Shown here: piece by piece, positions 18,017 through 25,880 of the stretch | How positions within the stretch are numbered: the stretch's first letter is position 1 | How the letters are laid out: each line of letters begins with the position of its first letter | Origin: Alphaproteobacteria bacterium UBA2903 | GTDB taxonomy: Bacteria > Pseudomonadota > Alphaproteobacteria > CAAGCB01 > CAG-977 | Direction: 5' to 3' | DNA length: 58,469 nt | Assembly: GCA_002349565.1 (NCBI GenBank) | Contig: DEDN01000016.1 | Coordinates: forward strand, 8,720 to 67,188 | Notes under the pieces: model-generated | What the model was told of the DNA's origin: nothing | Database searches by the model: none | Seen by the model: the letters and a program-made list of their open reading frames with translations, nothing else | Position numbers and translations under genes: made by a program

Positions 18017-19317
18017 CTGTACGCCACCAGTTTTCCGTCTTGGGTTAAAAAGTACAAAGTTTCATTCATCACAATCGGCGCCAGAGAATCGGAAGCGTCC
18101 AAATCGTCCCAGCCGATAATCGTTCCCGTTTGCGGCGCGACGGCAATGACTTTGCCGTCTGAATTCGTCAGCAGCAAACGGTTGCCCGCCAAAACGGGTC
18201 CCGTCCAAAACAGGCGGTCTTTCTTTTTATCGGGATTTTTCCAGCGCGCCAGCTGATTCACCCACAAAACCCGCCCCGAAGCGGCATCCAGCGCCGCCAG
18301 CTCGGCATTCGACGACAACACATACAAAATGTCGCCCGCAATCCACGGCTGATTGACGCCCGCGATTTCGCGTTCCCATAACACCGCGCCGCTTTTCAAA
18401 TCCAGAGCGGACAGCAATCCGCCGCTGGCGACAACAAACACTTTGTCGCCCGCAATCACGGGACGCGCGCGAATGTCGTTAATCTTGGAGGATGCGTCGT
18501 TCAATCGGGTCGCCCCCAAAGTTTCCGTCCATAGCAAACTGCCGTTTTCGGGACGGAAAGCGACAACTTCACCCGAAGCGAACACCGCGATTCCGATGCC
18601 GTTGTCCAAAGCGGGAGCAGCTTTTCCCAGCAAAGAAACGGATTCCAAAAACGCGTAGTGCCGCCACAGCACGCGCCCGTCGTCCTGCGCCAAAGCGGTC
18701 AGTTTGTTGTCCGCCGTCAAAACGAACAGCCGTCCGCCGTAAATTGCGGGGGCGGAACGCACGGGGGATTTCAGTTCCGCGCGCCACATTTCCTTGCCGT
18801 TATAGGCATCGACCGCAACGACCTCGCCCGTTCCCAAGGCGGCAAACAGCAATCCGTTGTCCAGCCCCAATCCCGCGCCGACGACGCTCAAACGGCGGGC
18901 GGATTTGTCGGACAAAACGTTTTTTTCCCAAATCACCTTGCCGCTGCTGGCGGCGAAAGCGCGCACCAGCCCTTTGGCGTCAATGGTGTAAACAATGCCT
19001 TTTTGTCCGACGGGTTCGGCAATCAAAGCGTGGCGTTTTCCCGCGCCTTTGCCGATATCGACACTCCATGCGCGAATGATTTTTGCGGATAAAGCGGGAT
19101 TTTGCATCGCGTGATGAGCCATGCCGCCCGCCTGCGCCCATTCATCAACGCTTTCGGGCGCGGGCAGCAGAACGGTTTTCTTCAGTTCTTTGTCGGGCGC
19201 CAGCTCGTTTCCGTACGCCAATACGGAAATCTTTTTCCCCGTCAAAGGGGCTTCGGCATCCGACGAACAGGCGGCAACCAGCAGCCCCGCCGCAAAAACA
19301 ATCCCGCGCAAAATCAT
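18013..19317 (-). CDS. bamB: Outer-membrane assembly lipoprotein BamB (PQQ-type beta-propeller)
   Basis: A 434-residue protein with a signal peptide and lipobox (LVAAC, Cys near 17). Seven to eight repeats of the WD/PQQ type are visible (SGKVIWEK, NGKEMWRAEL, DGRVLWRHY, NGSLLWTET, SGAVLWEREI, SGRVLWVNQL, TGTIIGWDDL). BamB helps BamA fold outer-membrane proteins. It sits between the yfgM-like gene and der with ATGA overlaps on both sides. Confidence 0.9.
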   Translation of the reverse strand: MILRGIVFAAGLLVAACSSDAEAPLTGKKISVLAYGNELAPDKELKKTVLLPAPESVDEWAQAGGMAHHAMQNPALSAKIIRAWSVDIGKGAGKRHALIAEPVGQKGIVYTIDAKGLVRAFAASSGKVIWEKNVLSDKSARRLSVVGAGLGLDNGLLFAALGTGEVVAVDAYNGKEMWRAELKSPVRSAPAIYGGRLFVLTADNKLTALAQDDGRVLWRHYAFLESVSLLGKAAPALDNGIGIAVFASGEVVAFRPENGSLLWTETLGATRLNDASSKINDIRARPVIAGDKVFVVASGGLLSALDLKSGAVLWEREIAGVNQPWIAGDILYVLSSNAELAALDAASGRVLWVNQLARWKNPDKKKDRLFWTGPVLAGNRLLLTNSDGKVIAVAPQTGTIIGWDDLDASDSLAPIVMNETLYFLTQDGKLVAYR

Positions 19318-20027
19318 TTTGCTTCATCCGTCTGCGTTTTTTGTTTCAGCAGATTCAGATTTTCCGCCGCGCGCAGCTTTTTGACTTCGCTAGCCTGCGG
19401 CAGCGCCGTGATTTGTTTGAAGCAGTTTTCGGCTTTTTCGGAATCGCCCTGACGCAGAGCAATCAAAGCCTGCAATTCCAAAGCGTCCGCCGCCCACGCG
19501 TCGCCGCGTTTCAGCACTTCGTCCAAATCGGCGGTCAGCAGATCGTAATCGGGATCGTCCAAATCGACGGCGATGGACACCTTGTTCAAAACGGCAAGAC
19601 TGCGCAAAGCCGCGGGGGCTTTGACATCGCCCGCAATGAAATTCAGTCCGTCCAACGCATCCTCCACATTGCCGCTTTTCAGCAGCGTGTCGACGTAATA
19701 CAGTCCCGCCAAGGAACGATATCCCGACGACGACGAATCGCGCAAAGCTTTCAGCTGTTCCGCGCCTTTTTGCAGATCGCCGTTCTGCACGGCGGTCAAA
19801 GCGGTCTGCAGCGCACCCGCATCCGCAGCCGCCTGCTGACGGGCGCGGTACCGGAAGTATTCGAATCCGCCTGTCGCGACCAAAACGGCAACAATCGCCG
19901 CCGTTACATACGGTGCGATTTTTTTCCACAGCTTTTTGGCTTGCTCTTCTTTCATTTCCTCCGCGACTTCGCGCAGGATTTCGGCTTCAAGCGGGTTCTG
20001 TTCGTCTGCTTTTTTGTCTTTTGCCAC
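19314..20027 (-). CDS. YfgM-like membrane-anchored tetratricopeptide protein
   Basis: A protein of about 237 residues with an N-terminal cytoplasmic segment, one transmembrane helix (about residues 42-60) and a periplasmic TPR-like helical domain, as in YfgM, which works with the secretion machinery and periplasmic chaperones. Two GTG codons are possible starts. The one at 20027 is preferred because AAGGAG (20042-20037) is then 9 bases away, whereas the GTG at 20036 abuts the Shine-Dalgarno. The gene order with bamB and der supports the call. Confidence 0.8.
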   Translation of the reverse strand: MAKDKKADEQNPLEAEILREVAEEMKEEQAKKLWKKIAPYVTAAIVAVLVATGGFEYFRYRARQQAAADAGALQTALTAVQNGDLQKGAEQLKALRDSSSSGYRSLAGLYYVDTLLKSGNVEDALDGLNFIAGDVKAPAALRSLAVLNKVSIAVDLDDPDYDLLTADLDEVLKRGDAWAADALELQALIALRQGDSEKAENCFKQITALPQASEVKKLRAAENLNLLKQKTQTDEAK

Positions 20028-20065
20028 GGGAAACACTCCTTAAAACAATAAAAATTCGATTCGAA

Positions 20066-20071
20066 ATTATA
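20066..20071 (-). promoter_or_regulatory. -10 element (TATAAT) for the yfgM-bamB-der operon
   Basis: The minus strand reads TATAAT at 20071-20066, about 40 bases before the start. A TTGTTT lies 15 bases upstream. Because the bases are ATTATAAT, the plus strand also carries a TATAAT (20068-20073) facing the divergent lipoprotein gene. Confidence 0.5.
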
Positions 20072-20155
20072 ATTAAAAGCCCCCGAAAACAAGTCTTTTA
20101 ACTCTTTTTTTTATTTTTCGGGCTTAAAGTGTGACCGAAAAACGTCAGGTGAGAA

Positions 20156-20542
20156 ATGAAATATCTGTTTTTGGCACTTTTCGCGGCGCAGCTGTCGGGC
20201 TGCTGGTTCACGGATGCTAACACGCATTTGCCGCTGCACGCGTCGCCGCTCGGGCTGTGGGGCGCGGGTGAAGCCGTATCCGTCCTGACGACGGGGAAAG
20301 CCATGGAATCCCATTTGGCAAGCGCGGTTACGGGCAAAGACTGCTCGGTCGGGCGATTTTTTTCGGGTAAAGGCAAATTCTGTATGACCCAAATCGAACT
20401 GATGCGGGAAAACATGCCGCGTTACACGACCGAACCCGTTTACTGCTATCGGACTTTGGCGGCGCCCGTCTGTTACGGCGTCCCCAGCCCGAATCCCGCG
20501 GACACGCTTGTCGGCGTGTACGAAAAGCCCGTCTACCGCTGA
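20156..20542 (+). CDS. Small lipoprotein of unknown function
   Basis: A 128-residue protein with signal peptide and lipobox (LSGC, Cys at 16). The mature part contains four more cysteines (DCSVGRFFSGKGKFC, VYCYRTLAAPVCYGVP), which could form two disulfides in the periplasm. The segment YCYRTLAAPVCY resembles a motif I recall from other alphaproteobacterial small lipoproteins, but no function is known to me. GGTGAG precedes the ATG. It is divergent from the yfgM-like operon and converges with the next small gene. Confidence 0.75.
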   Translation: MKYLFLALFAAQLSGCWFTDANTHLPLHASPLGLWGAGEAVSVLTTGKAMESHLASAVTGKDCSVGRFFSGKGKFCMTQIELMRENMPRYTTEPVYCYRTLAAPVCYGVPSPNPADTLVGVYEKPVYR

Positions 20543-20722
20543 TTATTTCAGCTTGATAAAGCGGTACAGCGTCTGTTTTTTGCCGTTCGCCTGTTTATAG
20601 TCTTTGGACGGTTCGCGCATGGTGATGTATAAAAACGGAACTTCCTCTTGATTCGGACGAACAAGGTCTGTATTTTTCAATGGTCGGGGATTTTGTTCCC
20701 GTTTGCCGTCATTGTCGTTCAT
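20543..20722 (-). CDS. Hypothetical small basic protein (59 aa)
   Basis: A 59-residue reading frame starting MNDNDGKREQNP and ending in the basic stretch YKQANGKKQTLYRFIKLK. The start was chosen at the ATG with AAAGGGA about 9 bases upstream; a longer frame extends over the divergent gene and is unlikely. Composition is hydrophilic with no membrane segment. I recognise no family. It converges with the lipoprotein gene without overlap. Confidence 0.5.
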   Translation of the reverse strand: MNDNDGKREQNPRPLKNTDLVRPNQEEVPFLYITMREPSKDYKQANGKKQTLYRFIKLK

Positions 20723-20780
20723 TTTTTCAATCCCTTTCGAAAGCTCCGGTGTTTTAGCGCGGTTCAAAGGCAAAAACAAG

Positions 20781-21182
20781 ATGATAAAAAAATTTTTGAA
20801 TACCGTTGGACTGCTGATATCGTCGGGCGTTGTTTTCCACCGCTGCACGTTCATCGGCGCGCTGTGCGCGGTCTGGGTCGTGTGCGGAACGAACGGGGAC
20901 GACAATATGTTTCACCGATTGTTCACGGCGGACTTGTATCTGCTGATGGCGGCTTTCGTCGTTTTGTACAGACTGCTGTTCAAAAAAACATTGGACGGCA
21001 AAGGAGAACCCGACCTGCACGCCTGCGCCGTTTACGCTTTCGGCGATTTTTGCTGGGCGGTTCTGGCAATGTTTTGCGTCACGTTTTTTCTGTCATCCTT
21101 TGTCGCGGGCGACAAATCCGCCTCAATGCAGCAAATTCATGACATCCAGAAAGTCAACGCCCTGATGCGCCCCCGTTTTTGA
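20781..21182 (+). CDS. Hypothetical membrane protein (133 aa)
   Basis: A 133-residue protein with three predicted transmembrane segments (about residues 8-36, 47-63 and 82-104: FIGALCAVWVVCG, LLMAAFVVLYRLLF, FCWAVLAMFCVTFFLSSFV). The start ATG was preferred over an upstream in-frame codon because that extension would run antisense through the small divergent gene. The ribosome-binding site is weak. It precedes rlmN by 13 bases, so they may share a transcript. No family recognised. Confidence 0.6.
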   Translation: MIKKFLNTVGLLISSGVVFHRCTFIGALCAVWVVCGTNGDDNMFHRLFTADLYLLMAAFVVLYRLLFKKTLDGKGEPDLHACAVYAFGDFCWAVLAMFCVTFFLSSFVAGDKSASMQQIHDIQKVNALMRPRF

Positions 21183-21195
21183 AAAGGATAAAATT

Positions 21196-22251
21196 ATGAA
21201 CCTCATCGGCTTGTCCCGCGAAGAATTGCAGCGCGAAATCGAATCTTTGGGCGAAAAGCCGTTTCGCGCCAAACAGCTGTGGCATTGGATTTACTGGCAG
21301 GGCAAGACGGACTTTGCGGAAATGACCAGCTTGGGCAAACCGCTGCGTCAAAAACTGATCGACAACGGCTACACCCTGCACCGCCCGCAAGTCGTGCGCG
21401 AGCTGACCGCTTCCGATTCGACGCGCAAATGGCTGTTCCGCTTTGACGACGGACGCGACATCGAGACCGTTTACATTCCCGAAGAAGACCGCGGCGCCGT
21501 CTGCATTTCGACGCAGGTCGGCTGTCCCAACGGGTGCAAATTCTGCCATACGGGTTCGCAAAAGCTGACCCGCAACCTGACGGCGGGGGAAATCGTCGCG
21601 CAATTCATGGCGGCGCGCGACAGCTACGGCGAATGGCCCAGTCCGTCCCTTGAACCGCGCTATTTGTCGAATATCGTGGTCATGGGCATGGGCGAACCGC
21701 TTTTGAACTACGAAAACACAAAAAAGGCGTTGAAGATTATCATGGATCCCGAAGGCATCGCCATATCGCGCCGCCGCATCACCCTGTCGACCAGCGGCGT
21801 CGTGCCGATGATTCCCAAAGTCGCCGAAGATCTGGATGTCAAGCTTGCCGTCAGCCTGCATGCACCGACGAACGAAATCCGCGACGCCATTATGCCGATT
21901 AACCGCAAATACCCGCTGGAAGAGCTGATTCCCGCCTGCAAAAAGTTTCAAGAAATTGCAGGTACGCGCCACTACATCACAATGGAATACGTCATGCTGG
22001 ACGGCATCAACGATTCCGAAGCGGACGCGCGCGAACTGATGCGCGTGGTCAAAGGATTGGCGGTCAAGTTCAACCTGATTCCGTTCAACGAATGGAAAGG
22101 CTGTCCGTACAAATGTTCGCCGATGTCCCGAATCGTCAAATTCGCCAAACTGCTGGAAAGCCACAATTACGCCGCGCCGATTCGCGTTTCCCGCGGGCAG
22201 GAGATTATGGCGGCGTGCGGTCAGCTGAAATCGGCGAACGCATCCGCTTAA
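21196..22251 (+). CDS. rlmN: Dual-specificity 23S rRNA/tRNA adenine-C2 methyltransferase
   Basis: A 351-residue radical-SAM enzyme that methylates A2503 of 23S rRNA and A37 of some tRNAs. The 4Fe-4S cluster motif is C110-x3-C114-x2-C117 (GCPNGCKFC). The two catalytic cysteines are C103 and C341 (MAACGQL), spaced as in E. coli RlmN. GMGEPLLNY and SLHAP are further signatures. GAAAAGGA precedes the ATG. Confidence 0.95.
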   Translation: MNLIGLSREELQREIESLGEKPFRAKQLWHWIYWQGKTDFAEMTSLGKPLRQKLIDNGYTLHRPQVVRELTASDSTRKWLFRFDDGRDIETVYIPEEDRGAVCISTQVGCPNGCKFCHTGSQKLTRNLTAGEIVAQFMAARDSYGEWPSPSLEPRYLSNIVVMGMGEPLLNYENTKKALKIIMDPEGIAISRRRITLSTSGVVPMIPKVAEDLDVKLAVSLHAPTNEIRDAIMPINRKYPLEELIPACKKFQEIAGTRHYITMEYVMLDGINDSEADARELMRVVKGLAVKFNLIPFNEWKGCPYKCSPMSRIVKFAKLLESHNYAAPIRVSRGQEIMAACGQLKSANASA

Positions 22252-22323
22252 AAAGCTTTTCATCCGCGTCCCGACCTGTTAAAATACAGTATTCTTTTTT
22301 ATAGGCGGGAGGCTTTATTCACC

Positions 22324-23028
22324 GTGACTGCGCAAATCGCTTTAATCGACGACGACCAAAATATTCTGACATCCGTTTCCATGCTGTTGGAAGAGGAAGG
22401 ATTCGAAGTCCAAACGTTCACCGACGGTCTGTCGGGATTGGAAGGCGTTTTGCAGGGAAATTTCTCTTTGGTCGTTCTGGATATCAAAATGCCCCGCATG
22501 GACGGCATGGAGGTTTTGCGCCGTCTGCGTGAAAAATCGAACATTCCCGTCATTTTTCTGACCAGTAAAGAGGATGAAATAGACGAACTGTGCGGGCTGC
22601 GCATGGGGGCGGACGACTACATCAAAAAACCGTTTTCGCCGAATTTGCTGATTGCGCGCATCAAAACGCTGATTCGCCGCGCGGAACCCGTAACCGTTTC
22701 CGCAGACGGCAGCACCGTCGCCGACACGATTATCGAACGCGGCGCGCTGACGCTGAACAAAACCCGTCATCAATGCACGCTGAACGGCAAGCCCGTCGAT
22801 TTGACGCTGACCGAATTTTTGATGCTGTATTCGCTGGTGGAAAACCCTGGGCAGGTCAAAACGCGCGACCGCCTGATCGACAGCGCGTACGGGGCGAACG
22901 TTTACATCGACGACCGCACCGTCGACAGCCACATCAAACGTCTGCGCCGCAAATTCAAAGACGTCGACCCGAACTTCAGCGGCATCGAAACGCTGTACGG
23001 CGTCGGCTATCGATTCCGGAGCGAATAA
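22324..23028 (+). CDS. chvI: Response regulator ChvI (OmpR family)
   Basis: A 234-residue regulator with a receiver domain (phospho-acceptor D53 in VVLDIKMPRMDG; acidic pair D9/D10; K in DDYIKKPFS) and a winged-helix DNA-binding domain ending in GVGYRF. ChvG/ChvI systems of alphaproteobacteria control envelope and host-association genes. The start is GTG with GGGAGG about 12 bases upstream. It is followed by chvG with a one-base overlap (TAATG), then hprK, EIIA and HPr, the classic alphaproteobacterial order. Confidence 0.93.
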   Translation: MTAQIALIDDDQNILTSVSMLLEEEGFEVQTFTDGLSGLEGVLQGNFSLVVLDIKMPRMDGMEVLRRLREKSNIPVIFLTSKEDEIDELCGLRMGADDYIKKPFSPNLLIARIKTLIRRAEPVTVSADGSTVADTIIERGALTLNKTRHQCTLNGKPVDLTLTEFLMLYSLVENPGQVKTRDRLIDSAYGANVYIDDRTVDSHIKRLRRKFKDVDPNFSGIETLYGVGYRFRSE

Positions 23029-24746
23029 TGGGATTGAAAGGGTTTGCGCCTTTTGCCGTTTTGCGTTCGCCGCTGGCTTGGCGGCTGCTGCTGGTGAATC
23101 TGCTTGCCCCCGTTTTGCTGGTCGCGGGATTGTTTTATATGGACCACTACCGCCGCGGATTGCTTGACGCGGAAATCAAAACGCTGAAAGTTCAGGCGGA
23201 ACTGATGGCTTTGACGCTCAGCGAAGGCGCGGTCGGCGCCGAATTGATTTCCTCTGCCGCTTCGTCCGCGGAAAACGACCGTTCTTTCCGATCGGGGTAT
23301 TTTTCGACCGCATCCGAATCCGTCCCCGACGATTTCCGTTTCGGACGGGTCGGCGACCTGCCCGACGAAAATCCGCGCGAAATTTTCCGTTTGATGCCCG
23401 ACGCCGCGCGCCGCGTGCTGCAACAGCTGGCGGCGTTGGCGCAGTCCCGCGTCCGTCTGTTCGACCACAACGGCGTTTTGACCGCGGACAACCGCTTGGG
23501 GCAAAAGCCTTTGGGCAAACCGACGGAAGCGTTCGAACATTCCTTGTGGGGGCGTGAACTGTTTGAACACAAAGGGCTGAAACATTACGACGAACCCAAA
23601 AACCAGACCGCTTTCGATTACGAAGAAGTCGGCGCCGCGCTGGGCGACGGCGTTTTCACATCAGAAATCAGATACCTTGACGGTTTCGGCAGTATTTTAA
23701 GCGTCGCCGTTCCCGTCATTTTCGATGATCAGATTGTCGGCGCGATTATGGTCAACGGCAGCATCGAAAACGTCATTCAAAACCTGATTGCGTTCCGTTT
23801 GGGCATTTTCCGCCTGTTCGTTCTGGCTTTCGCCGTAACGGTTCTGCTGTCGTTTTTCATGGTCAGAACAATCGTCGCGCCGCTGAACCGCCTGTCGACG
23901 GCGGCAGTCAACATCCGCACTAGCGGCGGACGTCTGCGCCGCATCCCCGACGAAACGAAGCGGCATGACGAAATCGGCGCGCTGTCGGGCGCACTGATGA
24001 AAATGACCGACACGCTTTGGGAAAGACTGGACGCGACGGAACGTTTCGCCGCCGACGTGTCGCACGAAATCAAAAACCCCCTGTCGTCCATGCGCAGCGC
24101 GCTGGAAACAATCGATTACATTTCCGACCCCGCCAAAAAGCAAAAGCTGATGACCATTGTCCACGACGACGTTTTGCGGCTGGACAGGCTGATTACCGAC
24201 ATTTCCAACCTGTCGCGTCTGGATGCAGAACTGTCGCGCGAAATTTTCGAACCCGTCGATATCTACAAACTGCTGTCGTCGTCCGTCGAAGTCTACAACT
24301 TGGGCGAAGCGGCAACGAAGCGCGGCATCAAATTCATTTTGAACTGGGACGAAAACACCCCGAAAGACATCTATGTTTTGGGCATGGAAACCCGCTTGGC
24401 GCAAGTGTTTTACAACCTGATCGGCAATGCGATTTCGTTTTCGCCCGACAACGGACGCATCGTTGTTGCGGGAAAACTGCAAAACAAATCCCTGATTTTG
24501 ACGTTCGAGGACGAAGGCAAAGGCATTCCCCCGGGCGACGAAGAAAAACTGTTCCGCCGCTTTTATTGCGAACGTCCGCAAAACGAACAGTTCGGACACC
24601 ATTCGGGATTGGGGCTGTCCATTTCCGAAAAAGTCGTAACGGGGCTGAACGGCACGATTTACGCCCGCAACCGCACGGACGCGTCGGGCAAAATTCTGGG
24701 GGCATGCTTTGTCGTCAACCTGCCCGTTATGCAAAAGGCGGAATAA
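23028..24746 (+). CDS. chvG: Sensor histidine kinase ChvG
   Basis: A 572-residue membrane kinase paired with ChvI. Transmembrane segments lie near residues 18-38 and 258-280 around a periplasmic domain of about 215 residues. HAMP follows, then the dimerisation helix with H346 (FAADVSHEIKNPLSSMRSAL) and an HATPase domain (NLIGNAISFS, FEDEGKGIPPGD, GLGLSISEKV). The start ATG overlaps the chvI stop; any longer frame would run through chvI. In other species ChvG responds to acid or cell-envelope signals; the signal here is unknown. Confidence 0.93.
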   Translation: MGLKGFAPFAVLRSPLAWRLLLVNLLAPVLLVAGLFYMDHYRRGLLDAEIKTLKVQAELMALTLSEGAVGAELISSAASSAENDRSFRSGYFSTASESVPDDFRFGRVGDLPDENPREIFRLMPDAARRVLQQLAALAQSRVRLFDHNGVLTADNRLGQKPLGKPTEAFEHSLWGRELFEHKGLKHYDEPKNQTAFDYEEVGAALGDGVFTSEIRYLDGFGSILSVAVPVIFDDQIVGAIMVNGSIENVIQNLIAFRLGIFRLFVLAFAVTVLLSFFMVRTIVAPLNRLSTAAVNIRTSGGRLRRIPDETKRHDEIGALSGALMKMTDTLWERLDATERFAADVSHEIKNPLSSMRSALETIDYISDPAKKQKLMTIVHDDVLRLDRLITDISNLSRLDAELSREIFEPVDIYKLLSSSVEVYNLGEAATKRGIKFILNWDENTPKDIYVLGMETRLAQVFYNLIGNAISFSPDNGRIVVAGKLQNKSLILTFEDEGKGIPPGDEEKLFRRFYCERPQNEQFGHHSGLGLSISEKVVTGLNGTIYARNRTDASGKILGACFVVNLPVMQKAE

Positions 24747-25166
24747 ATGCCCCTGATTCACGCGACATGTGTCGAATGGTTCGGGCGCGGCATTTTGATT
24801 CGCGGCAAAGCGGGATCGGGCAAATCGGATCTGGCTTTGCGGCTGATTGACGCGGGGGCGGTTTTGGTCGCCGACGACCAAGTGCTGCTGGAAAACGGTG
24901 TTGCGTCCGCGCCCGCCCGATTGCGGGGATTGCTGGAAGTGCGGGGCTTCGGCATTGTCAAGCTCCCCTTTGCCGAAACGACTCAAATCGTTCTGACAAT
25001 CGATTTGCGCGCGTCCGACGAAATCGAACGCCTGCCCGAACGGTTCGACGGCGTTTTGCGGCTGGATCCGTTTTGTGCGTCCGCCGCCGCAAAAATAAAA
25101 CTGGCTTTGCGGGTGATTGCGGGCGAAAGGCATTTGATTTCCGATTCCGAAACGGTTATTCTGTAA
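24747..25166 (+). CDS. hprK: HPr kinase/phosphorylase, short alphaproteobacterial form
   Basis: A 139-residue protein equal to the C-terminal catalytic domain only of Gram-positive HprK (about 310 residues), as usual in alphaproteobacteria. Walker A is GKAGSGKS (20-27). The acidic pair is in LVADDQV (D43, D44), and LRGLLEVRGFGIV matches the family signature. It should phosphorylate a serine of the HPr encoded downstream. It begins directly after the chvG stop codon, tying envelope signalling to the phosphotransferase chain. Confidence 0.92.
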   Translation: MPLIHATCVEWFGRGILIRGKAGSGKSDLALRLIDAGAVLVADDQVLLENGVASAPARLRGLLEVRGFGIVKLPFAETTQIVLTIDLRASDEIERLPERFDGVLRLDPFCASAAAKIKLALRVIAGERHLISDSETVIL

Positions 25167-25198
25167 TAAAGTTTTTTCAAACACGAAAGGATATCCCC

Positions 25199-25606
25199 AT
25201 GATTGGAATGATTTTGGTTTCCCACGGACATCTGGCAGAAGAAATGAAAGCCGTCTTGGAGCATATCGTCGGCAAGCAGGACGCCGTTGAAACGGTCGGA
25301 ATTTTTTCCGACGACGATATGGAAAAACGCCGCGCGGAAATTCAGGAAAAAATCAAACAAGTCGATTCGGGCGACGGCGTCATCATTTTAACCGACATGT
25401 TCGGCGGAACGCCCTCCAATCTGGCAATTTCCGTTATGGAACAGGCAAACATCGAAGTCATCGCGGGCGTCAACCTGCCCATGCTGATAAAACTGGCTCA
25501 GCTGCGCACCTCTTTGCCGCTGAAAGAAGCGTCTTTGGGGGCGCAGGAAGCGGGACGCAAGTACATCAACGTCGCCTCCGCATTGCTGCACAAGGACAAA
25601 GAATAA
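25199..25606 (+). CDS. PTS EIIA component, mannose-family type
   Basis: A 135-residue cytoplasmic protein of the EIIA-Man fold. The phospho-accepting histidine is the first one in VSHGHLAEEM (H9). ILTDMFGGTPSNLA is the family signature. No EIIB or EIIC gene is in view, so it probably acts as a regulatory acceptor of phosphate from HPr rather than in sugar import; this is the usual view for this gene order in alphaproteobacteria. AAGGAT precedes the ATG. Confidence 0.92.
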   Translation: MIGMILVSHGHLAEEMKAVLEHIVGKQDAVETVGIFSDDDMEKRRAEIQEKIKQVDSGDGVIILTDMFGGTPSNLAISVMEQANIEVIAGVNLPMLIKLAQLRTSLPLKEASLGAQEAGRKYINVASALLHKDKE

Positions 25607-25610
25607 GCCT

Positions 25611-25880
25611 ATGCCCGTCGAAAAAACGCTTGTCATCGTCAACGCCAAAGGACTGCATGCCCGCGCCGCCGCCGCATTCGTCAAAACGGCGGACAAATTT
25701 GACGCGGCTGTTACCGTTTCAAAGGACGGCGAATCCGTTTCGGGACATTCGATTATGGGGTTGATGATGCTGGGCGCGGCATACGGCTGTGAAATTCTGG
25801 TGTCGTGCGACGGTGCGCAAGCTGCGGAAGCGTTGTCCGCTTTGGAAAAACTGGTCGATGATAAATTCAACGAAAATTAA
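25611..25880 (+). CDS. ptsH: Phosphocarrier protein HPr
   Basis: An 89-residue HPr. The EI-dependent phosphorylation site is H16 (AKGLHARAAAAF), and the regulatory serine is S47 (SGHSIMGLMML), the expected target of HprK. It follows EIIA by four bases and overlaps ptsI by 23 bases. Confidence 0.95.
   Translation: MPVEKTLVIVNAKGLHARAAAAFVKTADKFDAAVTVSKDGESVSGHSIMGLMMLGAAYGCEILVSCDGAQAAEALSALEKLVDDKFNEN

Noticed and set aside
23697..25184. A 495-codon minus-strand frame opposite chvG and hprK
   Set aside because: Antisense shadow with low-complexity Gln/Arg/Phe composition; both plus-strand genes have full catalytic motifs.
25611..25880. HPr with alanine instead of proline after the active-site His-Ala-Arg
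   Set aside because: Alphaproteobacterial HPr proteins commonly lack that proline, so it is not unusual.
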